The notes: generated from the sequence alone by a model not told the origin. A stretch of DNA of 64,000 nucleotides from Streptomyces sp. JHA26 (GCF_002005565.1 NZ_BDJC01000005.1:62001-126000), one strand, 5' to 3'. Positions 8,823 through 18,916 are shown, counted from the first letter of the stretch. Translations and numbers: made by a program.

Positions 8823-9276
8823 TCAAGACATGCGTGCCCCTGAAAACCACCTCGCCCGCCCCGTTCGTAACCTCAGCCTCCAGCTGTCCTCCACGCCGCG
8901 CGGCGCCCGTCTCGCTCGGCTGCTCGCCACCGAGCAACTGCGCACGTGGGGGCTGCCGTCGCATCCGGCAGAGCTCATCGTCGGGGAGCTGGCGGCCAAC
9001 GCCGTCACCCACGGCCGCGTCCCCGGCCGGGACTTCCAGCTGCTGCTGTACGTCGTCGGTGACACTCTCCGCATCGAGGTCACCGACACGCGCGGTGACC
9101 GGTTGCCGTGCCCGCAGCACTCCACCGACGACGCCGAGTCCGGCCGCGGCCTGCTGCTCGTGGAGGCCCTCGCCGACCGTTGGGGCGTCGCCCCCGGCCC
9201 GCCCCCACTCAAGACCGTCTGGGCCGAGGTGGGGACCGGGTCCGCCGGACAGTGCCCCGCCCCACCCCGGCGGTAG
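8818..9276 (+). CDS. ATP-binding protein of the HATPase_c / anti-sigma regulatory type
   Basis: The product has 152 residues. It has a GHKL fold with N-box LIVGELAANAVTHGRVPGRD, the G1-type motif IEVTDTRGDRLP, and the G2 motif ESGRGLLLVEALADRWG. There is no dimerisation or phospho-acceptor domain, as in the SpoIIAB/RsbW-like proteins abundant in Streptomyces. GTG 8818 is chosen because the start and the preceding 14 nt are identical to those of the paralogue at 20209; ATG 8830 is an alternative. It is divergent from the XRE regulator, completing a WhiJ-like locus. A direct sigma-factor partner is not visible nearby. Confidence 0.88.
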   Translation: MNQDMRAPENHLARPVRNLSLQLSSTPRGARLARLLATEQLRTWGLPSHPAELIVGELAANAVTHGRVPGRDFQLLLYVVGDTLRIEVTDTRGDRLPCPQHSTDDAESGRGLLLVEALADRWGVAPGPPPLKTVWAEVGTGSAGQCPAPPRR

Positions 9277-9289
9277 CGGACGGCGCGGC

Positions 9290-9796
9290 TCAGGGCAGCT
9301 CGGCCCACGTCCCCATCGTGGTCTCCAGCGTCCAGATGCGGACCTCGGCCCGCGCCCGGGCCGCATACAGGTCCCGCTCGGAGACGATGCTCAGGTCGCC
9401 GGTGCCCAGCTGCTGTCGTACGGCGTGCGTGGCCAGGTCCATGCCGGTGGTACCGCCGTCACAGAGCGAGGTGAGGAAGGCACCGTCCCAGGTCCGCTCG
9501 TGCAGCACCCAGGGCGCCTCCCCGCGCGCGGTCCTGCGCAGCATGCTCATGAAATCCGCAGCACACTTCCGGCGGGCATCACCGTTCTTGATCTGGAAGA
9601 CGTGGTTGCCGGTCTCGATCACGGTCGCGGTCGGCAGCACGAAGCGCACCTTGGATTTCAGCCGGACGTCCATCTCCGACAGGACTTCGTCGCGGTGGGC
9701 GTTCATATGAGGTACGCCGAGGATTTCGACGAAGACGGAGGTGTCCAGGAAGTCGACGACGGGGAGACGCAGCCCGGACTGTTGCTGTCTGCTCAC
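9290..9796 (-). CDS. PIN-like domain protein, predicted ribonuclease
   Basis: The 168-residue product shows a PIN-type acidic set: D18 in FLDTSVFVEIL, E61 in TATVIETGNH, D120 in GMDLATHAV and D142 in SERDLY. These are the positions expected to bind the metal ions of a PIN nuclease. Start is GTG 9796, with GAGGAG overlapping the end of the upstream ATPase gene. The gap is 4 nt, so the two proteins are probably made together. A VapC-type antitoxin gene is absent; the partner is the AAA ATPase. The fold assignment rests on motif spacing and is fairly but not fully secure. Confidence 0.65.
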   Translation of the reverse strand: MSRQQQSGLRLPVVDFLDTSVFVEILGVPHMNAHRDEVLSEMDVRLKSKVRFVLPTATVIETGNHVFQIKNGDARRKCAADFMSMLRRTARGEAPWVLHERTWDGAFLTSLCDGGTTGMDLATHAVRQQLGTGDLSIVSERDLYAARARAEVRIWTLETTMGTWAELP

Positions 9797-9800
9797 GGGC

Positions 9801-11141
9801 TCACAGGCTCCTCAGGAAGTCCTCGACGCTTGTCACGCCCTCTTCCCGGGGGCGCACGGCATCCGGCAGGCGCCCCTTGGTCACCGCGTCGCCGAGGTCT
9901 CCCGCGGCCAGGAGATCGACATAGCCGGGCAGTTCCGTGAGGCGGGTCAGCCGGCTCTCCCCCGACTCCGGGTCCCGGCTGCACACGACGACTCCCGGAT
10001 GGTCCTGTGCGTTCAGAGAGTTGAGCAGGGCCGGGCTGTGGGTGGTGAAGAGCACATCGATGCGTCGCCGCTGGGACTCCTCCTTCATCAGGCGCAGTAC
10101 CCGTGCGGCCTGGGTGGGGTAGAGGCCGTTCTCGATCTCCTCGATCACCAGGTGCCGCTGCGTCAGGAGCGGCTCGTCGCCACCGCCGGAGACGGGCGCA
10201 CTCAGCAAGGCGGTGCCGAAGGCCAGGAATCGCAGCATGCCGTCACTCAGGAGCCGTGCCGGGACGTCGTGCTCCGCTCCGTGATATCCCGCCTCGCGCA
10301 GTACCAGTTGCACATCCCCCAACTTGGTGCCGACACTGCTCACCCCCCGCACCGGGTATTCGGGCATTCCCGCCACCAGCTCCGTAAGCCTGTCGAAAGC
10401 GGCGGGATCGGTCTTGGCCAGGCCCGCGACCGCTGCGCTCAGATTGTCGGCGCTGCGTCTGAGCTCCACGTCGCGCGCGTTGACGTACTGCCTCATGAGA
10501 TGCGGAACCGGATCAAGGAGGAAGACGTCCCGCAGAACGGCGAGCACGTCCTGCGCCGCTCGGTGCACGAGCTTCGTGGCCTCCGTGGTCGCGGGCAGCC
10601 TCACCGGCACCTGCCCGGCCAGCAGCCGGTCGGCGGCGAACGGTACTCCCGGGTCGAGACCACGCCGCCCGTTGAAGTAGCGGACGTTGAGGTCACTGCG
10701 GCGTGCGTCCGGTGCGTCGCTCGCCAGGAGGGAGCGTCCCGCCGCCAGTCGACGGCCTGCGTAGGGCACGCCCTCGACCGCCGTCAGTTCCTCACGGAGG
10801 ATGCGCACCTCAGGCGAGACCGCGATCACCACGTCCAGGTCGAAAACCGCCTCTCCGGACCGCACGCGGCACCCGAGCCCGAAACGGTCCTCCCCCAGCG
10901 GCGCGCACCCCTCGGCGCCACCTCGGATCGGTTCCTCCCCCCCGCTGCGCGGCCCGTCCAGTGCGTCCCGCACCGGCTCTCCCAGTGCCAGCCGGGACAG
11001 CACCATCAGCCCGTCCAGCGCGTTGGACTTTCCGCTGCCGTTGCGCCCGATCAGCACGGTGAGGTCCTGCAAGGGCAGGCGCTGCTCGGTGAAGCTCTTG
11101 AAGGAGGTCAGCCGCACCTCCTCAAGGCGGGGAGTCTCCAC
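9801..11141 (-). CDS. AAA15/AAA_21-type (OLD/RecF-like) ATPase
   Basis: The product has 446 residues with an ABC/SMC-like ATPase core. Walker A is GRNGSGKSN (residues 32-40), preceded by the typical LTSFKSFTEQRLPL. The signature-like stretch is RLLSDGMLRFLAFGTALL, Walker B is HLVIEEIENGLYP, and the switch His is in FTTHSPALLNSL. There is no TOPRIM domain, which sets it apart from OLD proteins. It is followed at once by the PIN-like gene, so ATPase plus nuclease could form a two-gene defence-type module. Start is GTG 11141. A diverged copy of the rpsJ promoter-leader lies 213 nt upstream in the same orientation. Confidence 0.88.
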   Translation of the reverse strand: METPRLEEVRLTSFKSFTEQRLPLQDLTVLIGRNGSGKSNALDGLMVLSRLALGEPVRDALDGPRSGGEEPIRGGAEGCAPLGEDRFGLGCRVRSGEAVFDLDVVIAVSPEVRILREELTAVEGVPYAGRRLAAGRSLLASDAPDARRSDLNVRYFNGRRGLDPGVPFAADRLLAGQVPVRLPATTEATKLVHRAAQDVLAVLRDVFLLDPVPHLMRQYVNARDVELRRSADNLSAAVAGLAKTDPAAFDRLTELVAGMPEYPVRGVSSVGTKLGDVQLVLREAGYHGAEHDVPARLLSDGMLRFLAFGTALLSAPVSGGGDEPLLTQRHLVIEEIENGLYPTQAARVLRLMKEESQRRRIDVLFTTHSPALLNSLNAQDHPGVVVCSRDPESGESRLTRLTELPGYVDLLAAGDLGDAVTKGRLPDAVRPREEGVTSVEDFLRSL

Positions 11142-11353
11142 CGGACACCTCTCTCGTTCGCTGTCGACCTGGCACAGTCCTGACCCCAGCTAAGCAGCAG
11201 CCCTCGTACCCGTCCAACGGCGGCCTACCGGTGTGCCGCACAGTCAACCGGCCACCTGCAGCACGGCGAAGCGCGACAGTTGCTGGAGCTCTGCCGCTGT
11301 TCTGCGTCCAGTTGCGGGCGTGGGCGGTGTCCAGAGCGCCGCCCTTCACCTCT

Positions 11354-11668
11354 GACCCACGCGGTCGGGCATGTCGCGCTCCTGCTGACACAGATGTCCC
11401 TTTGGGGACTTCTCTGCCGGGGGCGTGCGGGCCCTTCCGGAACCGCGGGCGGGGCGAGAAGCCCACCGGGTGCCTGGTCTGCACCCCGGTGACGCTTTCC
11501 GGAAGGTTCCCGTACGTCCGCCCCTGATCAGGGACGACGAGTTGTGGGACTCGCTTCCGGCCCTCCCGGCGAAAGGCGCGCAGCATCGGCGCTCGACCGG
11601 GCGACTCGGCTGGTCTGGTGTACGGGGCGCGGGGCTGGCCAATCGAGGCGGCTGGCTGTACCCCACGT
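11354..11668 (-). repeat. Diverged second copy of the rpsJ promoter-leader
   Basis: Matches 6440-6759 in the same orientation over its whole length, roughly 80-85% identical by eye with small indels. Blocks kept exactly include CTGACACAGATGTCC, CCCTTCCGGAACCGC and CGCCCCTGATCAGG. The promoter-like pair is kept as TTGGCC (11642-11637) and CAGACC (11617-11612), again 19 nt apart. No ribosomal gene follows. The next gene downstream on the minus strand is the AAA ATPase at 11141. The 212 nt between the two (11142-11353) show no gene or recognised element. Confidence 0.85.
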
Positions 11669-11717
11669 CACCAAACCCTACACACGAGCACCCGAGCAAC
11701 CACCTCCGAGGAGAGGC

Positions 11718-12257
11718 TCACCGGCAGTGCAGGGTCTTGACGGTGGCGGGGAAGTAGGCGCGCATGAACTTCTCGATGTCCTTGCGGTGGCTTTCATCCA
11801 TGATGTTCACCTCAGGCATGCGCATTTCGATAATCAAGTCGGTGTTACGACCGACAACGCACGACCCCGATACGATCGCACCATTATTGCCGACGATTGC
11901 CTCGTCCGCGATGTTCACCGACTTCCACTGCGAAATATCCCGGAAGACGGGATCATACTTGGATCGCCCAGCAAATTCAGGGCTCGCAGTGGAGTAATAG
12001 AAGTGAAGCTCCAGAATCCGCTTCCCGCTGGAAAAGAGAGTGCAGGGGGCTGAGATCCCCTCAGATGGGTCCAGCCTGTTGGACTCGGTCAGGTCGCCCG
12101 TGGAGGTGAGAACCGAGCGGAACAGCTCCCGGTCGATCCGGGTACCGCACAGCAGCTCCGGGATCTGGTCGCCATCCGACCGGTCGCAGCCGGTCGTGAC
12201 GAGGACTATCGCCAGCGCGAAAAAAACTGTCACCCCATGCCACTTGAGGGACTTCAC
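11718..12257 (-). CDS. Putative lipoprotein, DUF6571-operon partner
   Basis: The 179-residue product has a signal peptide (basic MKSLKWHG, then a hydrophobic core) ending in a lipobox LVTTGC, with Cys24 as lipidation site. The mature part contains ELLCGTRIDRELFRSVL and ends in a Cys-containing segment (TVKTLHCR). The GTG start overlaps the stop of the upstream DUF6571 gene (GTGA), so expression is coupled. Base composition is clearly less GC-rich than the neighbours. No enzymatic motif is visible; a surface role with the DUF6571 protein is inferred from the coupling. Confidence 0.75.
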   Translation of the reverse strand: MKSLKWHGVTVFFALAIVLVTTGCDRSDGDQIPELLCGTRIDRELFRSVLTSTGDLTESNRLDPSEGISAPCTLFSSGKRILELHFYYSTASPEFAGRSKYDPVFRDISQWKSVNIADEAIVGNNGAIVSGSCVVGRNTDLIIEMRMPEVNIMDESHRKDIEKFMRAYFPATVKTLHCR

Positions 12258-14320
12258 GTCGCCTGCTTTCCCGATACTCCTTGCGCATGCTTAATTCCGT
12301 CCTCGGCGGACTCGTTGATCTGTTTCTGAACATCGTACGGTTCTCGGGGAGGTGACTCGCGAGTTCCTCGCCATTCCTCGGCGAGTGCCATCAACTGTCC
12401 GTTCCGACTGGAATAGTGCGCAATATTATCGGCGGTCTGCTGACCGTCGAGCCTCCGCTGTTCGTCCTCCAGCCACTTTCCCGTAACATAGTCAAATCCT
12501 TGCTGCACCTTGTCACTGACCACAGGGATGTAACTGATCGCTTCGTCGATGAGTGGCTTGGCCTCGAATTCCGCGACCTTGGGATCGCCTTGCGCCTGGA
12601 CGCGCGCCTCTTCGAGGAAGCCGATCGTCCGCCCGGCCCTGTTCAGTGACTCAGTCGACCCCTTGGCTCCGTCGTCATGGATGTCGGCCACCATGGCCTG
12701 ATTCAGTCCGCCGTTCAGCGTGCTGTATGCGTCCGAGTCCTTGGAGACCTGCTTGGTGACCTCGAGGAGGTCGGTCTGATCAATCGGTGAATCGGCCATG
12801 CTGATATTGCTCATCGATCGATGCACCGTGTCCCCGTGGTTGACCATGATGTTCGCCATCGGCTGCCGCAGGGACGGCGGGAAGTCGTCGCCGCTGTCGG
12901 CCAGGGACGTGAGGGCCGACGTGAACACCGCGTCGTTCTGCTTCGTGTGTTCGACGTACCGCGCGTTCTCGTCCGACGGGTCGATGCCGGTCGCCGCGGC
13001 CTGGAGCGCGGCGCCGAAACCGGCACGGTTGTCGCCGTCCACCCCAGGCGTGTACGTGCTGGCCTTGGCGCCCTCGTGCTCGTGCAGGGTGACGTCCCAG
13101 TCCCTGTCCTTCATCAGGTACGTCATCTTCTCGTCGGAACCGAGATACGCCGCCGCCGCGTCGGGGTGGTGGCTCATGAGGCCGAGCATGCCGTCCACCG
13201 GGTCGTTGGCGAACCAGCCGTCCCGCTTGCCGGCGTACTCGTGCTTCAGCTGCCAGATGCCCGGATCCTTCTTCTCCGCCGCGATCATGTCGTCGGTGAG
13301 GTCCCCGAGCATGTCCGGCGAGTATCCGTGTCCCTTCTGCATCAGCGTGACGAGCGACTGGTAGCCGACGGCCTTGTCCAGGCGGGCGCCCTGCGCGTCG
13401 GTGCCGTGCCGCTCCACGCCGGCCTCGCGCATGTCCTCGCGCCAGCCCTCGTACCACGACGACTTGGTGTCCTTCGTCGCGGAGGCCAGGGCGTTGGCCA
13501 GGCCGGTCTCGATCGTCGAGTAGTGGGCCGCGCGGTCGCCGCCCCGTACGTGGATGAGGTCGTTCAGCTCGTTCGTCAGCGTGAGGGTGCCGTCGGCGCC
13601 CAGGCCGTCGAGGAGAGTGCGGGAGAACGCCGGGTCGTCGCTGTTGTCGCGGAACGTCCGCTCGAGCTCGGCGATCTCCCTGTCGGACAGGCGACCGCCG
13701 CCGCGGAGCTTCTCCAGCGCCTCCTCGGCCGCTTCGCCCTCGTACTTCTCGATGTCGTTCTTCGCCTCGCCGTTGAAGCCCTTGCCCCCGGCGATGACGC
13801 TGGAGTCGGTCACGACGGCCTGCAGGGCGATCTGTACGCCCACGTCCGCGTCCGTGACGTCCCGGACCGCCTTGTCGATGCGGTCCTGCCACGACTGGAC
13901 GGCCTCCTGCCACCCCGGATCGTGACGCAGCGTTCTGCGTTCGGCGTCCGACAACCGCTCGATGTCCAGGCTCACATGGCCCTGCTCGGACACCTTCATG
14001 CCCGCGTCCACGGCGTCCTGCCGTGCCGACTTCAGCCGGCCGCGCAGGTCGACGAACTGCGCGTGCGCGTCGCGCAGGAGTCCGGCCACCGCTTTGGCCT
14101 CGGTCTGCGCGTACCCGAACTCCTTGAGGGTGACGTCGAAGCGCCGGTTGGCCGCGTCGGCGCTCAGTCCCACCCAGCCGGTGCCCATGGAGATGCCGTG
14201 CACATCCCGGCCGTAGGCCTTCTCCTGCTCGGCGAACTCGCCCGCCATGCCGTCCCACCGGTCGGCGGCGGTGATGAGCGCGTCGAGGTCGGTGGTCATG
14301 ATCTCGTGGTACGTCGGCAT
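12254..14320 (-). CDS. DUF6571-family protein with WXG100-like N-terminus
   Basis: The 688-residue product begins MPTYHEIMTTDLDALITAAD. Its N-terminal ~130 residues are helical and WXG100-like (MGTGWVGLSADAANRRFDV near residue 46), which suggests export by an ESX/type VII pathway. The centre contains family-type segments such as RTLLDGLGADGTLTLTNELN, and the C-terminal third contains LNRAGRTIGFLEEARVQAQG. The C-terminal ~170 codons are less GC-rich. It lies between a WXG-like small gene upstream and a coupled lipoprotein gene downstream. The function of the family is unknown; no toxin active site was recognised. Confidence 0.7.
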   Translation of the reverse strand: MPTYHEIMTTDLDALITAADRWDGMAGEFAEQEKAYGRDVHGISMGTGWVGLSADAANRRFDVTLKEFGYAQTEAKAVAGLLRDAHAQFVDLRGRLKSARQDAVDAGMKVSEQGHVSLDIERLSDAERRTLRHDPGWQEAVQSWQDRIDKAVRDVTDADVGVQIALQAVVTDSSVIAGGKGFNGEAKNDIEKYEGEAAEEALEKLRGGGRLSDREIAELERTFRDNSDDPAFSRTLLDGLGADGTLTLTNELNDLIHVRGGDRAAHYSTIETGLANALASATKDTKSSWYEGWREDMREAGVERHGTDAQGARLDKAVGYQSLVTLMQKGHGYSPDMLGDLTDDMIAAEKKDPGIWQLKHEYAGKRDGWFANDPVDGMLGLMSHHPDAAAAYLGSDEKMTYLMKDRDWDVTLHEHEGAKASTYTPGVDGDNRAGFGAALQAAATGIDPSDENARYVEHTKQNDAVFTSALTSLADSGDDFPPSLRQPMANIMVNHGDTVHRSMSNISMADSPIDQTDLLEVTKQVSKDSDAYSTLNGGLNQAMVADIHDDGAKGSTESLNRAGRTIGFLEEARVQAQGDPKVAEFEAKPLIDEAISYIPVVSDKVQQGFDYVTGKWLEDEQRRLDGQQTADNIAHYSSRNGQLMALAEEWRGTRESPPREPYDVQKQINESAEDGIKHAQGVSGKQAT

Positions 14321-14360
14321 CCGCCCGTTCCCCTCCCCTGTTCCTTCCCCGCCTCGCGCC

Positions 14361-14741
14361 TCAGAGCCGGTCCAGCGGGGACGGGGGACGGATCTTCAGG
14401 GTCTGGGCCCCCACCCCGTGGTCCGTGCTCTGCAGGATCGTGCCGGCGCCGCGCAGCGCGCCCTTCTCCGCGTCGAGCCGGTCCATCAGGTTCTTCACCT
14501 GCTCGCCCCACGTCTCGTGGGCCTTCTTCAACGCCCCGGAGATGAGCCAGCCGTCCCCGTCCTTGGCCGCGAACGCCTTGACCGCGCTCCCCGTGTCCTC
14601 GTCCGCCCACGCCCCGGCCTTGGCGGTGTCGGGCTGGATGTGCTCCTCGATCGCCTTCACGGCGGCCGCCTTCTCGGCGGGTGTGGAGGCCAGGTCCTTC
14701 CGCCCACCGCCCACCGGCCCCGGCGCGACAGCACCACTCAC
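14361..14741 (-). CDS. Small WXG100/ESAT-6-like protein
   Basis: The product has 126 residues, mostly helical, with PAEKAAAVKAIEEHIQPDT and SGALKKAHETWGEQVKNLMD. It has no signal peptide or membrane segment. Size and position directly upstream of the DUF6571 gene (40-nt gap) resemble ESX-type substrate partners, but the canonical W-x-G turn is not clear. GTG 14741 is preferred because GGGGAGG lies 9 nt upstream; a TTG at 14765 is also in frame. Likely first gene of a three-gene operon with the DUF6571 protein and the lipoprotein. Confidence 0.6.
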   Translation of the reverse strand: MSGAVAPGPVGGGRKDLASTPAEKAAAVKAIEEHIQPDTAKAGAWADEDTGSAVKAFAAKDGDGWLISGALKKAHETWGEQVKNLMDRLDAEKGALRGAGTILQSTDHGVGAQTLKIRPPSPLDRL

Positions 14742-14924
14742 GACGAACCGCCTCCCCGGCGACAAGCGCTCCCGGATCTACTGATCACTCAGGGTCACGG
14801 TACCTCACCCTGGGAACAGGCTCGTCGGCCGGTCGTCCGGCGCGAGGGCGTTCCGTCCGGCTCCGTGGTGTCGGATCCGCCACCGGGTTCTGCCAGGGCG
14901 CGGCCGGTTCGCCCGGCCCGCGGC

Positions 14925-16109
14925 TCACGCCCCGTTCCCCGCGTTGCGCAGGCGGGCGAACGACGTGTCCAGTCCCCGCTTCAGCAGCCGGGACAGGGGG
15001 CGTTCCACGAGGCGGTGGACGAGGTAGCTCAGGAGCAGGAAGCCGGCGATGACCGCGGCCACCAGGAGGCGGGCGTCCATCGTGCCGTGGAGGCGGTTGA
15101 TGAGCGCGGTGCCGGCCGCGTAGTGGACGAGGTAGAGGGGGTACGTCATGGCGCCCGCCGTGACCAGCCACTTCCAGCGGATCCGGTCCGTGTACCCGAG
15201 GGCCACGGCGACCATGAAGAGCAGGAAGGCGGTGAAGATCAGCACGCTCCCCCGCCAGCCGGAGACGTGCTCGATCTCCTCGATGCGGTTGCCGAGCTCC
15301 AGCTGTCCCATGAGCCACGCCATGGCGAGGATGCCCCACAGCAGGAGGTCCTGGCCGAAGCGGTGCATGAGGTAGAGGGCGAGGCCCGCGATGAAGTACC
15401 AGGCGCCGTCCGGGTTGGCGACCAGTTCCAGCAGGGGCAGGCGGGCGATGGGCGCGAGCATCGCCGCCGCGCCCCACAGGCAGCAGAACAGGACCACTCT
15501 GCGGTACGTCAGCCCCATGGCGACCACGACGAGGAAGAGCAGGTAGAAGCGCAGTTCCGACCAGAGGGTCCAGTAGACGCCGTCGACGTTGGGCACGGCC
15601 GAACCGGACTGGAGCATGGTCAGGTTGAGCAGCACCTCGCGCAGGCGCAGGCGCTCCCACACCCCCGGTACGGCGATCAGCACGGCCGTGGTGAAGAGGA
15701 CCGCGAACCAGTACGCCGGGTAGAGCCGGATCACGCGGGAGACGAAGAACTGGCGCGGGGTGCGCCCCCAGCACGACATGCAGATCACGAAGCCGCTGAT
15801 CACGAAGAAGATCTCGACGCCGATCCAGCCGTAGGAGGCGAACCGGAACACCGTCGGCATGATCTCGGAGACCGGCCGGTCCCAGATCGCGTTGCCGGGG
15901 CGGTCGGCCCGCCAGGTCCCGGCGTAGTGGTGCACGGCCACCATCAGGGCGGCGAGCAGCCGGATGCCGTCGATGACGTACAGGCGGCCGCCGGGGCGGG
16001 CGGCGGCCGGTGCCGGGGGTCCGGAGGCGGGGCCCGGAACGGTCACGGCGAGCGGCGGGAGCGGTTGCCTCGACCGCCCCGCGACGCGTCTCGCCGCCCG
16101 CTCGACCAT
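14925..16109 (-). CDS. Acyltransferase family 3 membrane protein (OafA-like)
   Basis: The product has 394 residues. After a Pro/Ala-rich cytoplasmic leader it has about ten hydrophobic segments. The family-3 features are DGIRLLAALMVAVHHYAG near the first helix (conserved His pair), WIGVEIFFVISGFVI, and FFVSRVIRLYPAYWFA with the Arg of the R-x10-H/RxxR type motif. Such enzymes O-acylate surface polysaccharides or other periplasmic acceptors. ATG 16109 (AAGGGA upstream) is used; ATG 16151 is also in frame. No glycan gene cluster adjoins it, so the acceptor is unknown. Confidence 0.85.
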   Translation of the reverse strand: MVERAARRVAGRSRQPLPPLAVTVPGPASGPPAPAAARPGGRLYVIDGIRLLAALMVAVHHYAGTWRADRPGNAIWDRPVSEIMPTVFRFASYGWIGVEIFFVISGFVICMSCWGRTPRQFFVSRVIRLYPAYWFAVLFTTAVLIAVPGVWERLRLREVLLNLTMLQSGSAVPNVDGVYWTLWSELRFYLLFLVVVAMGLTYRRVVLFCCLWGAAAMLAPIARLPLLELVANPDGAWYFIAGLALYLMHRFGQDLLLWGILAMAWLMGQLELGNRIEEIEHVSGWRGSVLIFTAFLLFMVAVALGYTDRIRWKWLVTAGAMTYPLYLVHYAAGTALINRLHGTMDARLLVAAVIAGFLLLSYLVHRLVERPLSRLLKRGLDTSFARLRNAGNGA

Positions 16110-16190
16110 CGGTGTTCCCTTGTCCGCCGCATGCACCATCCGTCCAGACAAGAACAGCCGTCCCGCCTGCGGAAGTGCTTTCGACGACTC

Positions 16191-16220
16191 GCCGCCAACG
16201 CCCCGTCCGGCGTTGGCGGC
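16191..16220 (-). terminator. gdhA terminator
   Basis: Perfect 12-nt inverted repeat GCCGCCAACGCC / GGCGTTGGCGGC with a 6-nt loop, 16 nt downstream of the gdhA stop on the minus strand. No U-run, as is common in Streptomyces. Confidence 0.75.
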
Positions 16221-16235
16221 GCGTTCACCCGTACG

Positions 16236-17736
<1,501 letters not shown>

Positions 17737-17839
17737 CACCCTGGCCAGTGTTCGGTCTGCGCCCCGACCACTATGTGAGACCGGGTCGCCGCGTACCGGC
17801 CACCGGAGGACGTACGGGACGCGGGCGGTCCGGGCCCGG

Positions 17840-18049
17840 TCACGCCTCCCCGTTGAGCATCGCCGCCGTGAGGACGTGCCCGGCGACGCCCCAGCCGCCG
17901 TCGGGGACCTCGTCGACGAGGACGACGGTGGTCGGGCGGGCGCGCTCCCCGTAGATCTCCGCGTAGAGGTCGGTGGTGCGCTCGACGATCTTCTTCTTGT
18001 CCTCCGGCGTGAGCGTGCCCGCGGGGACCTTGAAGTGGGCGAAGGGCAT
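17840..18049 (-). CDS. Tautomerase family protein (4-oxalocrotonate tautomerase-like)
   Basis: The product has 69 residues. MPFAHFKVPAGTLTPEDKKK places Pro as residue 1 after Met removal, the catalytic base of the 4-OT superfamily. The pattern of a short beta strand, then helix KIVERTTDLYAEIYGE, then VVLVDEVPDGGWGVAGHVLT fits a 4-OT subunit. It starts 1 nt after the SDR gene ends, so the two form an operon. The true substrate is unknown; it may process a small keto acid or enol linked to the SDR. Confidence 0.85.
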   Translation of the reverse strand: MPFAHFKVPAGTLTPEDKKKIVERTTDLYAEIYGERARPTTVVLVDEVPDGGWGVAGHVLTAAMLNGEA

Positions 18050-18050
18050 G

Positions 18051-18830
18051 TCAGACCAGCCCTCCGTTGGCGCGCAGGATCTGGCCGTTCACCCAGTGCC
18101 CGGCGGGGCTGCCCAGGAAGGCGACCACGGCGGCGATGTCCTCCGGGGTGCCCAGCCGCTCCAGGGGCGGCGTCTTGGCGAGGCGTTCGACCTGCTCGGG
18201 CGTCTTGCCGTCGAGGAACAGGTCCGTGGCCGTCGGGCCGGGGGCGACCGTGTTCACGGTGATGTCCCGCCCGCGCAGCTCCCGCGCCAGGATCATCGTC
18301 ATGGCCTCCACGGCGCCCTTGCTCGCCGCGTAGCCGCCGTAGGTGGGGAACTGGGCCCCCACCACGGAGGTCGAGAACCCGACGAACGAGCCCCCCGCGC
18401 GCAGTCGTCGCGCCGCCTGCTGGGCGACGACGAAGGTGCCGCGGATGTTGGTGCGGTGCATGGCGTCGAGCGCCGCCAGGTCCAGGTCGGCGATCGGCGA
18501 CAGCGTCATCCGCCCGGCCGCGTTCACGACCAGGTCGACGCCGCCGTACTCCTCCTCCGCCCGGTCGAACAGCGCGGCGACCTCCTTCTCCTCCGCCACG
18601 TCGGCCTGCACGGCGATCGCCCGTCCGCCGGCGGCGGTGATCGCCGCCACCGTCTCGTCGGCGGCCGCGGCGTCGCGGGCGTAGTTCACGACGACGGCCA
18701 GGCCGTCCTCGGCGAGCTTCCGCGCGACCGCCCGGCCGATGCCGCGCGATCCGCCGGTGACGACGGCGACCCGTGTGCCGCCCGCCGGTTCGGGTGTCTG
18801 CTGGTTCGTGTGATGCGTGTGCGTGGTCAT
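18051..18830 (-). CDS. SDR-family NAD(P)-dependent oxidoreductase
   Basis: Classical short-chain dehydrogenase of 259 residues. The cofactor motif is TGGSRGIGRA (about residues 26-35), followed by VNAAGR of the NAG motif type, and the active site is YGGYAASKGA (Tyr and Lys). The end RANGGLV is typical of FabG-like enzymes. It is co-transcribed with the tautomerase and divergent from the MmyB-type regulator at 18917, which is the probable controller of the pair. Confidence 0.93.
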   Translation of the reverse strand: MTTHTHHTNQQTPEPAGGTRVAVVTGGSRGIGRAVARKLAEDGLAVVVNYARDAAAADETVAAITAAGGRAIAVQADVAEEKEVAALFDRAEEEYGGVDLVVNAAGRMTLSPIADLDLAALDAMHRTNIRGTFVVAQQAARRLRAGGSFVGFSTSVVGAQFPTYGGYAASKGAVEAMTMILARELRGRDITVNTVAPGPTATDLFLDGKTPEQVERLAKTPPLERLGTPEDIAAVVAFLGSPAGHWVNGQILRANGGLV

Positions 18831-18916
18831 GACTCCACGATGCGTCCGGTCGACGGGCGCATCCAGGGGATGCCGTCCCCTGGGTCGCCGGCCCCGCCCG
18901 GCGCAGAATGGACGGC

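Noticed and set aside
12254-12810. C-terminal part of the DUF6571 protein as a polymorphic toxin tip with the lipoprotein as immunity protein
   Set aside because: The C-terminal segment matches what I recall of the family's own conserved end, and no nuclease or toxin motif is visible.
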